NCBI RefSeq assembly: GCF_014837235.1 | Contig: NZ_JACYFT010000001.1 | Location: 310,001 to 374,000, forward strand | Direction of reading: 5' to 3' | DNA length: 64,000 bases | Source: Limnohabitans radicicola | GTDB lineage: Bacteria; Pseudomonadota; Gammaproteobacteria; Burkholderiales; Burkholderiaceae_C | Program-made: the position numbers and the translations under genes | Notes under the pieces: model-generated | What the model was told of the DNA's origin: nothing | Databases searched by the model: none | Seen by the model: only the letters and a program-made list of their open reading frames with translations | Shown: piece after piece, positions 29,984 through 40,205 of the stretch | How the letters are laid out: each line of letters starts with the position of its first letter | Position numbering within the stretch: the stretch's first letter is position 1

Positions 29984-31198
29984 TCAGTCGACCTTGGCGC
30001 CGCCTGTGAACCAGCGGCCCACCAACTCGCGCTCGGCATCGGTGATGCCCGTCGCGTTGTTCATGGGCATCTGCCGGCTCACCACCACTTGCTGGTAAAT
30101 GCCCTGTGCGTGGGTCTGGATGCCTTCGGCGCTGTCCAGTCGGATGTTCTTCATCTGCATCGTGGCACCGTGGCACATGGAGCAGCGCTGCTCGATCACG
30201 GCCTTGACTTCGGCGAAGGCCACAGGCGCCTGCACAGCAGACACCGTCTGAGCAGGCGCTGCAGGCTTGAGGGCCACGATCACGCCCAAAATCAGGACCA
30301 CCCCCACCACCGCAAAGGGCAGAGGATTCTTGGCCCGGCCCAGGTGGTAGCCGTGGCGCTGCACAAAGAACTGGCGGATCAGGGCCCCGGCGAACATCAT
30401 CACGAACAGCAGCACCCAGCGCTGCTCGTGGGTGTACAAAAAGCTGTAGTGGTTGGACAACATCGCAAAGATCACGGGCAGCGTGAAATAGGTGTTGTGC
30501 ACGCTGCGCTGTTTGCCGCGCTTGCCGTGGATGGCCAGGGCCTGGGCATCGTACTTTTCGCCCGAAGTCATGGCGGCCACCACCTTGCGCTGACCGGGGA
30601 TGATCCAGAAGAACACATTGGCGCTCATCGCGGTGGCGATCATGGCCCCCACCAACAAAAAGGCGGCACGCCCGGCAAACAAGTGGTTGGCCAGCCAGCA
30701 AGCGCAGGCCACAACCAGGATCATCAAACCGGCAACGATCAGTTCGCCGTTTTTGCGAAAACCAAAGAGACGGCAAACGGTGTCATAAACCAGCCAGAAC
30801 GCCACCAGAAAGCCCAGCGCAGCCGCACCCGCAGTGGTCGGCGCCCAGTCCATCAGTGATTTGTCGATCAGGAAGGTGCCCGCGTTCCAGAGGTACAGCA
30901 CCGTGAAAAGCGCAAAGCCGCTGAGCCAGGTCGAGTAACTTTCCCAGTAGAACCAGTGCAGTTTGGTGTGGATTTTCTTGGGTGCCACCATGTACTTCTG
31001 GGGGTTGTAAAAGCCCCCACCGTGCACCGCCCACATGGCGCCATCCACCCCTTTTTCGAGCAAGTCGGGCGAGGTGGGTTTGAGCAGGTTGTTGTCCAGA
31101 AAGACAAAGTAGAACGACGAACCGATCCAGGCAATGGCCGTGATCACATGAACCCACCTGAGCAGCAGGTTGGCCCAATCCAGCAAATAAGCTTCCAT
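29984..31198 (-). CDS. puuD: Urate hydroxylase PuuD-like membrane protein with C-terminal cytochrome c motif
   Basis: MEAYLLDWANLLLRWVHVITAIAWIGSSFYFVFLDNNL..., multiple TMs, C-terminal CSMCH heme-binding motif. Confidence 0.88.
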   Translation of the reverse strand: MEAYLLDWANLLLRWVHVITAIAWIGSSFYFVFLDNNLLKPTSPDLLEKGVDGAMWAVHGGGFYNPQKYMVAPKKIHTKLHWFYWESYSTWLSGFALFTVLYLWNAGTFLIDKSLMDWAPTTAGAAALGFLVAFWLVYDTVCRLFGFRKNGELIVAGLMILVVACACWLANHLFAGRAAFLLVGAMIATAMSANVFFWIIPGQRKVVAAMTSGEKYDAQALAIHGKRGKQRSVHNTYFTLPVIFAMLSNHYSFLYTHEQRWVLLFVMMFAGALIRQFFVQRHGYHLGRAKNPLPFAVVGVVLILGVIVALKPAAPAQTVSAVQAPVAFAEVKAVIEQRCSMCHGATMQMKNIRLDSAEGIQTHAQGIYQQVVVSRQMPMNNATGITDAERELVGRWFTGGAKVD

Positions 31199-31305
31199 CA
31201 GGATTCTCCAACCTGCTCACCACCGCGGGCGCTGTGAGCAGTCATTCTGTCGCGAAGATAAGGGGCTTGAGAGCCCGAATGTGCGCCGCTGCGACTGGTG
31301 CACTC

Positions 31306-31319
31306 AAGTGTATACAATT
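31306..31319. promoter_or_regulatory. Candidate operator AAGTGTATACAATT upstream of puuD
   Basis: Near-perfect palindrome around TGTATACA in the xdhC-puuD gap. Confidence 0.4.
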
Positions 31320-31380
31320 TTCCTGGTGCGATCCAGAACCGCGTTTCAGGGTAAACCAGCAAGCCGACATGGGCTGCCCT

Positions 31381-32181
31381 TCAAGCAGCCATCTGCAAGA
31401 GTTGTGCTGCCACGGCCACGGCGATGACCTCAGGCTCTTTGCCTGCGATACCGGGCACCCCAATGGGACACGTGATGCGTGCGATCTCGGTTTCTGAAAA
31501 ACCACGCGCGTCGAGCCGGTGTCGGAAGGTGGCCCATTTGGTCTTGCTGCCGATCAGTCCGACAAACGGCAAATCATGGCGTTCACGCAGGCGCTTGAGG
31601 CAGGCGATGACCACATCCAGGTCCTCGGCGTGGCTGAAACTCATGATGAGCACCCGGCTGCCAGGTGCCAGCGTGTCCACCGCCATGTGCACTGGGCTCG
31701 AGTGTTCACAGACCACCTGGGGGGGCACATCCGTGGGGAAAATTTCGTCGCGGCTGTCGATCCAGCGCACCGCAAAGGGCAAGGGGGCAAGCACATTCAC
31801 CAGCGCCTTGCCCACATGGCCGCCACCAAACAACGCCAAAGGGGTGCGTGCAGGGCCCAGGCGGGCGCGCAAGCCGGCAGCGTCGGTTGCATCGACCCGG
31901 CTGAAAGCCAGCGCCACGGAGCCACCGCAGCACTGCCCCAGGTTCGGACCCAGCACGTGCTGCATGGCCAGCTCTTGCGTTTGCCCCGACAGCAGCAGGC
32001 GGGCGTGCGCGATGGCCTGGTACTCCAGATGCCCCCCGCCGATGGTGCCGCACTCACCGCGGGCAAACACCACCATCGAGGTGCCCGGGCCACGCGGCAC
32101 AGAGCCTCGGGTGGCATTCACCGTCACGCACACGGCGGGCTCTTGGGCCAGTCTTTGAAGGGCTTGATCAATCCAGTTCAC
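31381..32181 (-). CDS. xdhC: Xanthine dehydrogenase accessory protein XdhC
   Basis: NWIDQALQRLAQEPAVCVTVNATRGSVPRGPGTSMVVF..., LALFGGGHVGKALVNVL, LIMSFSHAEDLDVV, FVGLIGSKTKWATFRHRL; probable GTG start. Confidence 0.87.
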   Translation of the reverse strand: MNWIDQALQRLAQEPAVCVTVNATRGSVPRGPGTSMVVFARGECGTIGGGHLEYQAIAHARLLLSGQTQELAMQHVLGPNLGQCCGGSVALAFSRVDATDAAGLRARLGPARTPLALFGGGHVGKALVNVLAPLPFAVRWIDSRDEIFPTDVPPQVVCEHSSPVHMAVDTLAPGSRVLIMSFSHAEDLDVVIACLKRLRERHDLPFVGLIGSKTKWATFRHRLDARGFSETEIARITCPIGVPGIAGKEPEVIAVAVAAQLLQMAA

Positions 32182-32272
32182 ACGAGCTTTCCATTTTCGA
32201 ACGACAACGCTGCCGGGATGCGGGGGCAATGCCACAATCGCAGCCCATGCAAGAGTATGCCAAGGAGCCACG

Positions 32273-32812
32273 ATGAGCCGCACACAAAGCACCGATTGGA
32301 ACAGCCTGGCGCGCCGCTGGACGGCAGGTCTGTGGGGTTGCACCTCGGCGGTCTTGCTGTGGCTGGGCGGCTGCACCTCCACCCATTTGCAACAGCCGCC
32401 TTCACCCGCCCAAACCCCGGCCAAGCCCGGCGCAGCAAGCTCGCCCAGCGCCTCTACTCAGGCGCTGCAGACGTCCTCGGCTCCCAACGCCAAAGACTAC
32501 CGCAAAGATGCGGCGAAGCATCTGTACTTGCAGCAAAAAGACAAGGTCTTCAAAGGCCGCCTGCCGCCCATGCTCTACGCCATCGGTGTGTTGAATGTGG
32601 ACATCGACCGCCAAGGGCAAATTCAGGCGCTCCAATGGACACGTGCCCCCCGCCATGCCCCTGAGGTCATGGCCGAGATCGAGCGCATGGTCCACGCCGC
32701 AGCCCCCTTCCCTGCCCCCATGCGGCTGGGCAAAGTCACCTACACCGACGTCTGGCTGTGGGACAAGAGCGGACGCTTTCAACTCGATACCCTGACAGAA
32801 GGTCAGGATTGA
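32273..32812 (+). CDS. Putative lipoprotein with TonB-like C-terminal domain
   Basis: LWLGGCTSTHLQ lipobox; Pro/Ala/Ser-rich linker; IGVLNVDIDRQGQIQALQWTRAPRHAPEVMAEIERMVHAAAPFPAP. Confidence 0.65.
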   Translation: MSRTQSTDWNSLARRWTAGLWGCTSAVLLWLGGCTSTHLQQPPSPAQTPAKPGAASSPSASTQALQTSSAPNAKDYRKDAAKHLYLQQKDKVFKGRLPPMLYAIGVLNVDIDRQGQIQALQWTRAPRHAPEVMAEIERMVHAAAPFPAPMRLGKVTYTDVWLWDKSGRFQLDTLTEGQD

Positions 32813-32885
32813 ATCGCTCTTGCAGTCACCCGCCATCGAGAGAAATATTTCGAATGGATCGCAAAATCAGGATTTATAAACAATA

Positions 32886-32905
32886 AACCCCGCCATGGCG
32901 GGGTT
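32886..32905. terminator. Perfect 20-bp palindrome, likely H-NS gene terminator
   Basis: AACCCCGCCATGGCGGGGTT followed on the minus strand by TTATTGTTTA. Confidence 0.7.
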
Positions 32906-32929
32906 CATGTGAATCGTGATGTGAGAGAT

Positions 32930-33226
32930 TCAGGCAATCAGAAACTGGTTGCGGTCTTTGCCATCGATCCATTTGGGCGCTTTGCCGCGGCCAGTCCATG
33001 TTTGCCCAGTGGCAGGATCGCGGTATTTGGGAGCCACCTTGGCAGTGGATTTGCCAGCAGACTTGGCACCACGGGACGGAAATACATCTTGCGCCGTCAG
33101 GCCAAATTCAGCCACAAGTTCACGGACTTTGGCCACAGCCGCAGCAATTTCATTTTGGCGTGCCTGGACAATGGCTTTTTCAAGAATTTCACGTTGCTGA
33201 AGCAATTCTTTATAACTTTGGCTCAT
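32930..33226 (-). CDS. H-NS histone family nucleoid protein
   Basis: 98 aa; ...KSAGKSTAKVAPKYRDPATGQTWTGRGKAPKWIDGKDRNQFLI: H-NS C-terminal DNA-binding motif. Confidence 0.93.
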   Translation of the reverse strand: MSQSYKELLQQREILEKAIVQARQNEIAAAVAKVRELVAEFGLTAQDVFPSRGAKSAGKSTAKVAPKYRDPATGQTWTGRGKAPKWIDGKDRNQFLIA

Positions 33227-33322
33227 GAGGTAACTCCATTAAAAAATAATCATCCAATATATCAGATGTTTATCGCATGGAGATGCCCAGTATTCAATAT
33301 GCCGTCCTGAATCAGGCCATTT

Positions 33323-34618
33323 TCATGGCGACGCCATTAAATGGGCCAAAACTTTATCAATTCGGCGTCCATCCAGGTCCACGATTTCAAAACGCCACCC
33401 CCCGATCACCACAGACTCGCCAGTCTGGGGTAATCGGCCCAAAACAAAAAGCAACAAGCCCGCCAGCGTGTTGTAGAGCCCCCTGTCTTCGGCAGGCAGG
33501 TCCTTGATTTCCAGCCGGGCCTTGAGTTCATTGATGGGCATGAGCCCGTCCAGCAACCAAGAGCCATCGCTGCGTTGCGTGGCCCAGGCTTCGGTCTGGG
33601 TATCGGGTTTGAGCTCACCCGTGATGGCTTCGAGCAAATCCAGCGGGGTCAGCAAACCCTGCACTTCGCCATATTCGTCCACCACAAAAAGCATGCGACT
33701 GGACTGGTCGCGCAGTTGTTCGAGCAACTCCATGCCGCTGAGGGTTTCAGGAACAAAATGCGCTGGATGCGCAAAATGCTCAATGGGACGCGACTCCCCA
33801 GCGGGCAAGGCCAGCAACTGGAAGACACTGATCACGCCCAGCACATGCTCGAGGCCATCGCGGCAGACCGGATACCAGGAATGGTGGCCCGCTTCGCGCA
33901 GGGCGTTGATGCGGGCCATCGCTTCGGGCAGCGTCATGGCGGCATCCAGCCATTGGATATCGCTGCGGGGCGTCATCATCGACGTCAAGGGCCTGTCGTC
34001 CAGATGGAACACATTGCGCACCATCTGGTGCTCGTGCTCCTCGATCAAGCCGGCATGCACGCCTTCGGCCAGACTGGCGGTGATCTCCTCCTCGGTCACC
34101 TCCTGGCTGCCTTTGCTGCTGATGCGCATGAGCTTGAGCACCCCTTGCGTGGACAGCGCCAGCAGCTTCACAAACGGTCCTGCTGCGCTGGCCAGCCAGG
34201 CCATGGGGCGTGACACCCAGCGGGCCACCGCCTCCGGGTAGAGCTGACCGATGCGCTTGGGCACCAGCTCACCAAAAATGATGGTGGCAAAGGTGATCAG
34301 GGTAACGACGATGGCCGTGGCCGACAAGGCAGCGGCGGCCTCGCTCAAACCCCGGGCTGTCAGGTACTGCGCCAGACCCGCACTGAACGCGGCTTCGCCG
34401 ACGATGCCGTTGAGCACGCCGATCGAGGTGATGCCCACCTGCACAGTCGACAGAAACTGGGTGGGTTGCTCCAGCAAGGTGATGGCCACCTTGGCCCCTT
34501 TGTCGCCGGCTTCGTCGAGCGCGGCCAGCCGCGCCTTGCGACTGGAGGCGAGCGCCATTTCAGACATGGCAAACAAGCCGTTGAGCAGGATCAGAAAGGC
34601 AATCAGCAGGAAATCCAT
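33323..34618 (-). CDS. Hemolysin/CorC-family (CNNM, CBS-domain) membrane protein
   Basis: MDFLLIAFLILLNGLFAMSEMALASSRKARLAALDEAGDKGA; CBS domains; C-terminal CorC_HlyC domain. Confidence 0.9.
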   Translation of the reverse strand: MDFLLIAFLILLNGLFAMSEMALASSRKARLAALDEAGDKGAKVAITLLEQPTQFLSTVQVGITSIGVLNGIVGEAAFSAGLAQYLTARGLSEAAAALSATAIVVTLITFATIIFGELVPKRIGQLYPEAVARWVSRPMAWLASAAGPFVKLLALSTQGVLKLMRISSKGSQEVTEEEITASLAEGVHAGLIEEHEHQMVRNVFHLDDRPLTSMMTPRSDIQWLDAAMTLPEAMARINALREAGHHSWYPVCRDGLEHVLGVISVFQLLALPAGESRPIEHFAHPAHFVPETLSGMELLEQLRDQSSRMLFVVDEYGEVQGLLTPLDLLEAITGELKPDTQTEAWATQRSDGSWLLDGLMPINELKARLEIKDLPAEDRGLYNTLAGLLLFVLGRLPQTGESVVIGGWRFEIVDLDGRRIDKVLAHLMASP

Positions 34619-34718
34619 GACCCCATTGTGCCAAGGAAGCGAGGCAGCATCGCCGCTGCCGACTGTGGGCCGCGCGCACGCACAGCCAATTTGGGACAAT
34701 CGGTCTCAAGAGGTGTTT

Positions 34719-35549
34719 ATGGCGGTGTATTTGATTGGCGACATCCAGGGCTGCGACGAGCCCCTGGCGCGCCTGCTGGAAAAGGTGGATTTCTCGCCCA
34801 GTCGCGATGCCTTGTTTGTGCTGGGCGATCTGGTCAACCGTGGCCCCGACTCGGCCGGGGTGCTGCGCCGCTTGATGGCGCTGGGCCCATCGGTGCATTG
34901 CGTGCTGGGCAACCACGATCTGCATGCACTGGCCGTGGCCACGGGTGCGCGCCACAGCAGCCGCATGGACACCCTGCAAAACCTGCTGCATGCCCCGGAC
35001 CGTGACACCCTGCTCAACTGGCTTCGCCACCAACACATGGCACTGCACGCCCACGGCATGCTGATGGTGCACGCCGGGGTGTTGCCACAGTGGTCCACCG
35101 CACAGACGCTGCGCCTGGCCGCCGAAGTCGAAGCGGTGCTGCAAGGCCCTGATTGGCAAGACTTCTTGCGTCATATGTACGGCAACCAGCCTGCCGCCTG
35201 GGACGACGCGCTCGTCGGCATCGAGCGGCTTCGGGTCACCGTGAATGCCCTCACCCGGCTGCGCTTTTGCACCGCCCAGGGGGTGATGGAGTTTGAATCC
35301 AAGGACAGCGCCCAGGCCGCCCCAGCGGGCTGTATGCCCTGGTTTGACGTGCCTGGACGCCAGACAGCCCATGATGTGGTGGCCTTTGGCCATTGGTCCA
35401 CCCTGGGCTGGCTGGACCGCAGCGATGTCTGGGCATTGGACTCCGGATGCGTGTGGGGCGGCTGCCTCAGTGCACTGGCGCTGGACCCGGTGCATCAGCG
35501 GCACGCCCTGATTCAAGTCGGCTGCGAACCAGCGCAGACACCGGGATGA
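34719..35549 (+). CDS. apaH: Symmetrical bis(5'-nucleosyl)-tetraphosphatase
   Basis: MAVYLIGDIQGCDEPLARLLEKV...FVLGDLVNRGPDS...VHCVLGNHDLHALA. Confidence 0.94.
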   Translation: MAVYLIGDIQGCDEPLARLLEKVDFSPSRDALFVLGDLVNRGPDSAGVLRRLMALGPSVHCVLGNHDLHALAVATGARHSSRMDTLQNLLHAPDRDTLLNWLRHQHMALHAHGMLMVHAGVLPQWSTAQTLRLAAEVEAVLQGPDWQDFLRHMYGNQPAAWDDALVGIERLRVTVNALTRLRFCTAQGVMEFESKDSAQAAPAGCMPWFDVPGRQTAHDVVAFGHWSTLGWLDRSDVWALDSGCVWGGCLSALALDPVHQRHALIQVGCEPAQTPG

Positions 35550-35590
35550 GCACCGGCCAGCAGCGCCCCCGCCAAAGACAGGTATAAACC

Positions 35591-36334
35591 ATGGCTGTGT
35601 CTTCTCCTTTGTCCTTTGACCCCCGCCAGGTGCCCGTGTCCCGTGTGGACGACGACCTGCCGCGTGTGCCCCATGCTCACCTGCGGCCCGAGGCACTGCG
35701 TCAGCGCTTTGCCTCGCCCCCAGATTGGTCTCCCGAGGTCGTGCGAGAGCCACGCTTTGGCGAACGGGCACCCGCCCAAGCCGCGGTGCTGATCCCCATC
35801 GTGCTGCGCGACGCGGGGGCGGGTGGCCCCACCATCTTGCTGACGCTGCGCACGGCGCACCTGTCCACCCATTCGGGGCAAATTGCATTCCCGGGTGGCA
35901 AGGTCGACGCCGAAGACCCCAGCGTACAGGCAGCCGCCCTGCGCGAAGCCCACGAAGAGGTGGGCCTGTCGCCCGAGCGGGTGCAGGTGATCGGCGAATT
36001 GCCGATCTATGTGACCGGCACCTCTTTCCTGGTCACCCCGGTGGTGGGACTGGTGGAGCCCAACTTCACCTTGAACCCCAACCCGGGGGAAGTGGCCGAC
36101 GTGTTCGAAGTGCCTTTGGCCTTTTTGATGAACCCAGCGCACCACCGCCGCCACACGGTGGACTGGCAAAGCGGTCGCCGTGAATGGTTTTCCATGCCTT
36201 ACACCGAGCACCGGCTCAACGGCCAAGGGCTCATCGAGCCGGTGGAGCGTTTCATTTGGGGCGCCACTGCGGGCATGCTGAGGAATTTTTACCGTTTCTT
36301 GCTGGCTGAACATGCAGCCTCGGAGGTGCAATGA
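35591..36334 (+). CDS. CoA pyrophosphatase (Nudix hydrolase)
   Basis: GQIAFPGGKVDAEDPSVQAAALREAHEEVGL Nudix box. Confidence 0.92.
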   Translation: MAVSSPLSFDPRQVPVSRVDDDLPRVPHAHLRPEALRQRFASPPDWSPEVVREPRFGERAPAQAAVLIPIVLRDAGAGGPTILLTLRTAHLSTHSGQIAFPGGKVDAEDPSVQAAALREAHEEVGLSPERVQVIGELPIYVTGTSFLVTPVVGLVEPNFTLNPNPGEVADVFEVPLAFLMNPAHHRRHTVDWQSGRREWFSMPYTEHRLNGQGLIEPVERFIWGATAGMLRNFYRFLLAEHAASEVQ

Positions 36335-37308
36335 GTTTTTTTGCGATTCTTCTGGCCTTGGTGCTCGAGCAAGCCCGACCCATGACGGCGCAAAGCCGCA
36401 TTTACAACATCGTGGGCGGCTGGGCCGACTGGGTGGCGCGCACGCTCGACGCGGGTGTGCGCCACCAGGCGTGGGTGGCCTGGGGCATCACGGTCCTGGC
36501 CCCTGCCGTGTTGGTCATGCTGGTGCACTGGCTGTTGGTGCTGAGCCTGGGCTGGCTGGTGGCCATGCTGTGGAATGTGGCGCTTTTGTATGTGACTTTG
36601 GGCTTTCGCCAATTCAGCCATCACTTCACCGCCATCCGCGATGCGCTGGAGGACGGTGACGAAGCCAAAGCCCGCGAACTGCTGGCCGAATGGCAGCAAG
36701 TCAAGGTGGGCGACATCGCACGCAGCGAAATCGTGCGCCATGCCATCGAGTACTCGATGATCGCCGCGCACAGACACGTCTTTGGGGTGTTTTTTTGGTA
36801 CGCGGTGATGTCCATCATCGGCCTGGGGCCTGTGGGCGCTGTGGTTTACCGCATGGCGGATCACGCACAGGCCCGCTGGCAGCGCCAGCAAGCCGATGGC
36901 TCCGGGGTCAGCGAAGTGCTGAGCGAAGTGTCGCAGCACGCCTGGATGGCCATCGACTGGCTGCCCGCGCGTGCCACGGCTTTGGGCTTTGCCATCGTGG
37001 GCAGTTTTGAAGACGCGATGGACGGCTGGCGCAACCACGCGCAACGCTTCCCCGAAGACAACGACGGCGTGATCCTGGCTGCCACCGCGGGTGCCATCAA
37101 CATCCAGCTCGGCGGCGCTGCATTGGGCAGTCAGAGCGGGCCGGACGGTGAAGAGCCTGACAGCGACAAGATCGCTGGCAGCAGCAGCACCCCAGGTCGC
37201 CCCGCACAAGTGGCACACTTCGCGCAGGTGGTGGGTCTGGTCTGGCGCACGGTGCTGATGTGGCTGGTGCTGGTGGCCTTGCTCACCATGGCCAACCTGC
37301 TCGGCTGA
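36331..37308 (+). CDS. CobD/CbiB family membrane protein
   Basis: MSFFAILLALVLEQARPM..., multi-TM; INIQLGGAALGS; ATGA overlap with the Nudix gene. Confidence 0.78.
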   Translation: MSFFAILLALVLEQARPMTAQSRIYNIVGGWADWVARTLDAGVRHQAWVAWGITVLAPAVLVMLVHWLLVLSLGWLVAMLWNVALLYVTLGFRQFSHHFTAIRDALEDGDEAKARELLAEWQQVKVGDIARSEIVRHAIEYSMIAAHRHVFGVFFWYAVMSIIGLGPVGAVVYRMADHAQARWQRQQADGSGVSEVLSEVSQHAWMAIDWLPARATALGFAIVGSFEDAMDGWRNHAQRFPEDNDGVILAATAGAINIQLGGAALGSQSGPDGEEPDSDKIAGSSSTPGRPAQVAHFAQVVGLVWRTVLMWLVLVALLTMANLLG

Positions 37309-37327
37309 GACCTTCGGGACAGTCAGC

Positions 37328-38296
37328 TCACCAGCGCTGCTGGCCCAACTCTTCAAACAGCTGCGCGTAAATGCGGTGGCGCCGAGCACTGATGGTGCCT
37401 GTCTTTTCATCCGTGCTGACCTCGGCCAGCACAGCGCAGCCCGGCTCATGCAGGTGGGTGCAGTTGTAGAACTTGCATTGACCCAGGTACTGGCGCAAAT
37501 CGGGCATGCATTGGGCCAGCTGCGTGGGCTCGATGTGGTTCAGGCCAAACTCCTGAAAACCCGGCGAATCGATCAAAGCGGTGCGCTGCCCTGCCCGGTC
37601 CAGCTCGGGCACCCAGTACCAGCGCGTGTTGGTGGTGGTGTGCTTGCCCGAGTTGAGCGCTTGTGAAATTTCCCCGGTCTCCACTTGCGCGTCAGGCAGC
37701 AGGCGGTTGATCAGCGTGCTCTTGCCGCTGCCTGAGGGGCCCAGCACCAGCGTGGTCTGGCCTTGCAGCTGCGCGCACAGGGCGTCGACACCATCGCTTT
37801 GCGTCAGCGTCGAGCGCGGGTTCAGGCTCAGAGGCAAGACCAGGTAACCCATGGCACGGTAAGGAGCCAGCCGCTCCCAGGCCTGCGCAAAAGGCGCGGC
37901 CAAATCGCTTTTGTTGAGCGCAATGATGGGGGTGATTTTTTCAGCCTCGGCCGCCACCAGGGCCCGGCACAGCTGGCTTTCCGAGAACTCGGGCTCGGCC
38001 GCGATCAAGATCAAAACCCGGTCCAGGTTGGCGGCAAAGGATTTGGTGCGGATTTCGTCCTGACGGTAGAACAGGTTGCGGCGTTCCTGCAGGCGTTCAA
38101 TGCTGCCCTCGTCGCCCGTCGCCTGCCAAAGCACCTGATCGCCGACCACGGCCTGGTTCTTCTTGCCACGCGGGTGGCAGATCAATCGGCGGCCGTCGGG
38201 CGTTTCCACCAGGCTGTGGCGCCCGTAAGCGGCCACCACCAGGCCGGCTTGCAAGTCTGCAGTGGGCGCTGCCTCGCGCGCTTTGGCTTTGCTCAT
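37328..38296 (-). CDS. rsgA: Ribosome small subunit-dependent GTPase A
   Basis: TTLVLGPSGSGKSTLINRLLPDA, circularly permuted GTPase; CxxC...H zinc-binding C-terminus. Confidence 0.93.
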   Translation of the reverse strand: MSKAKAREAAPTADLQAGLVVAAYGRHSLVETPDGRRLICHPRGKKNQAVVGDQVLWQATGDEGSIERLQERRNLFYRQDEIRTKSFAANLDRVLILIAAEPEFSESQLCRALVAAEAEKITPIIALNKSDLAAPFAQAWERLAPYRAMGYLVLPLSLNPRSTLTQSDGVDALCAQLQGQTTLVLGPSGSGKSTLINRLLPDAQVETGEISQALNSGKHTTTNTRWYWVPELDRAGQRTALIDSPGFQEFGLNHIEPTQLAQCMPDLRQYLGQCKFYNCTHLHEPGCAVLAEVSTDEKTGTISARRHRIYAQLFEELGQQRW

Positions 38297-39552
38297 GCGG
38301 GCTTCATCCGGGCCAGACGCTCGCTGGCGGGCGGATGAGAATAGTAGAACTTCACAAACAGCGGATCAGGCGTCAGCGTGGACGCGTTGTCCTGGTAGAG
38401 CTTGAGCAAGGCGGACGCCAGATCGGCCCCCGGCGTTTGCGCCACTGCGTAGGCATCGGCCTCAAACTCTTGCTGGCGCGAGCGCCATGAACTCAACGGA
38501 GCCAGGAAGAATGTGAACACGGGCACCACCAGCATGAACAACACCAGGGCCAGCGCGTTGTTGTTGCCCGCCATGCTCGGCACCACACCCAGTCCGGTGT
38601 AAAACCAGACCTGCTGGACCAGCCAGCCCAGCAGGGCCAACCCCGCCAGCGTGGTGGTGAAGCTCACCGCCATCATTTTGAGGATGTGCTTGTGTTTGAA
38701 GTGGCCCAGCTCGTGGGCCAGCACCGCTTCCATTTCAGCCGGGCTCAACTGTTTGAGCAAGGTGTCAAAGAACACCACCCGCTTGCTGGCGCCGAAGCCC
38801 GTGAAAAAAGCGTTGGAGTGCGCCGAGCGGCGGCTGCCGTCCATCACGAAAAAGCCTTTGGCCTTGAAGCCAGAGCGTTGCATCAAGGACTGAACACGCG
38901 CCTTGAGCGCTTCGTCTTCAAGTGGCGTGAATTTATTGAAGAGCGGCATGATCACGTTGGGCGCAATGGCCATCAGGAACAGTTGCCATGCCACCAAGGA
39001 ACACCAGGCCCAGAGCCACCACCGGTCTCCACCCATTTCCATCAACCAGAGCACCAGCCACAGCAGCGGCAAGCCCAGCAAAGCCCCCAGCAACAGCCCC
39101 TTGAGCAGATCGCTGATCCACAGCGCGGGGGTCATCTTGTTGAAACCGAATCGCTGCTCCACGCCAAAGGTCTGTACCAGAGACAGGGGCAGACCGATCA
39201 CACCGCCGACCACCATGAACGCCACGATCAACGCAATTTGCTGCGCCATGCCCGGGCCCATGAGTCCAAGCAAGAACTGGTTCAACGCATCCAGCCCACC
39301 CAGCAAGGTCCAGCCCACCAGCACAGCTGCGTCGAGCACGATGTCGATCTGTGAGAGTTTGGCCTTGGCCAGGGTGTAATCCGCCGCTTTCTGATGGTCG
39401 GCCAGGCTGATCGTCTGGGCATGGGCCTGCGGGACCGCGCCCCGGTGGGCCGCCACATGGTGCACTTGCCGGGCGTTGAGCCAGAGCTTGAGGGCCACAT
39501 GGGCCACCAAGGCCACCGCCAGCGTGAGGGTCAGATTCAGGGACGCGTTCAT
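38293..39552 (-). CDS. M48 family (Ste24-like) metallopeptidase
   Basis: [45 protein letters not shown]. Confidence 0.93.
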   Translation of the reverse strand: MNASLNLTLTLAVALVAHVALKLWLNARQVHHVAAHRGAVPQAHAQTISLADHQKAADYTLAKAKLSQIDIVLDAAVLVGWTLLGGLDALNQFLLGLMGPGMAQQIALIVAFMVVGGVIGLPLSLVQTFGVEQRFGFNKMTPALWISDLLKGLLLGALLGLPLLWLVLWLMEMGGDRWWLWAWCSLVAWQLFLMAIAPNVIMPLFNKFTPLEDEALKARVQSLMQRSGFKAKGFFVMDGSRRSAHSNAFFTGFGASKRVVFFDTLLKQLSPAEMEAVLAHELGHFKHKHILKMMAVSFTTTLAGLALLGWLVQQVWFYTGLGVVPSMAGNNNALALVLFMLVVPVFTFFLAPLSSWRSRQQEFEADAYAVAQTPGADLASALLKLYQDNASTLTPDPLFVKFYYSHPPASERLARMKPA

Positions 39553-39617
39553 GGGCGCAAAGTGTAGGGCAGATTCCGCAGGCCAGCGCCTGCACGGTCA
39601 TCGGCGACAATGGCCCC

Positions 39618-40205
39618 ATGTCTGAAGTGAATGCATCCCCCGCCCCTGAAACCGCTGAATTGGCCAAATCCGACCAGAACCTGGTCTGGATCGATTGCGA
39701 AATGACAGGGCTCGACCCCGAAAAAGAGCGCCTGCTGGAGATCGCCGTGATCGTCACAGGCCCGCACCTGTCACCCCGCATTGAAGGCCCAGTGCTGGTC
39801 ATTCACCAAAGCGACGAACTGCTGAACAAAATGGATGCCTGGAACAAAGGCACCCATGGCAAAAGCGGCCTGATCGACAAGGTCAAGGCCTCCACGGTGA
39901 GCGAAGCCCAGGCCGAGGAGCAAATCCTCAATTTCCTCCAAACCTACTTGCCCAAGGGGGCTTCGCCCCTGTGCGGCAACACCATCAGCCAGGATCGCCG
40001 CTTTCTGGTGAAGTTCATGCCCAGGCTCGAAGCGTTCTTTCACTACCGCAACCTCGATGTGAGCACCCTCAAGGAGTTGTCACGCCGCTGGAAACCCGAG
40101 GTGTATTCGTCTTTCAAGAAGCAGCAAAAGCACACGGCGCTGGCCGATGTGCATGAATCCATCGACGAATTGGCGCATTACCGCGAGCATTTCATCCAGC
40201 TTTGA
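39618..40205 (+). CDS. orn: Oligoribonuclease
   Basis: [27 protein letters not shown] ... [18 protein letters not shown]. Confidence 0.96.
   Translation: MSEVNASPAPETAELAKSDQNLVWIDCEMTGLDPEKERLLEIAVIVTGPHLSPRIEGPVLVIHQSDELLNKMDAWNKGTHGKSGLIDKVKASTVSEAQAEEQILNFLQTYLPKGASPLCGNTISQDRRFLVKFMPRLEAFFHYRNLDVSTLKELSRRWKPEVYSSFKKQQKHTALADVHESIDELAHYREHFIQL

Noticed and set aside
29925-30776. 283-aa minus ORF
   Set aside because: Alternate frame of puuD; the puuD frame has TM segments and a CxxCH motif
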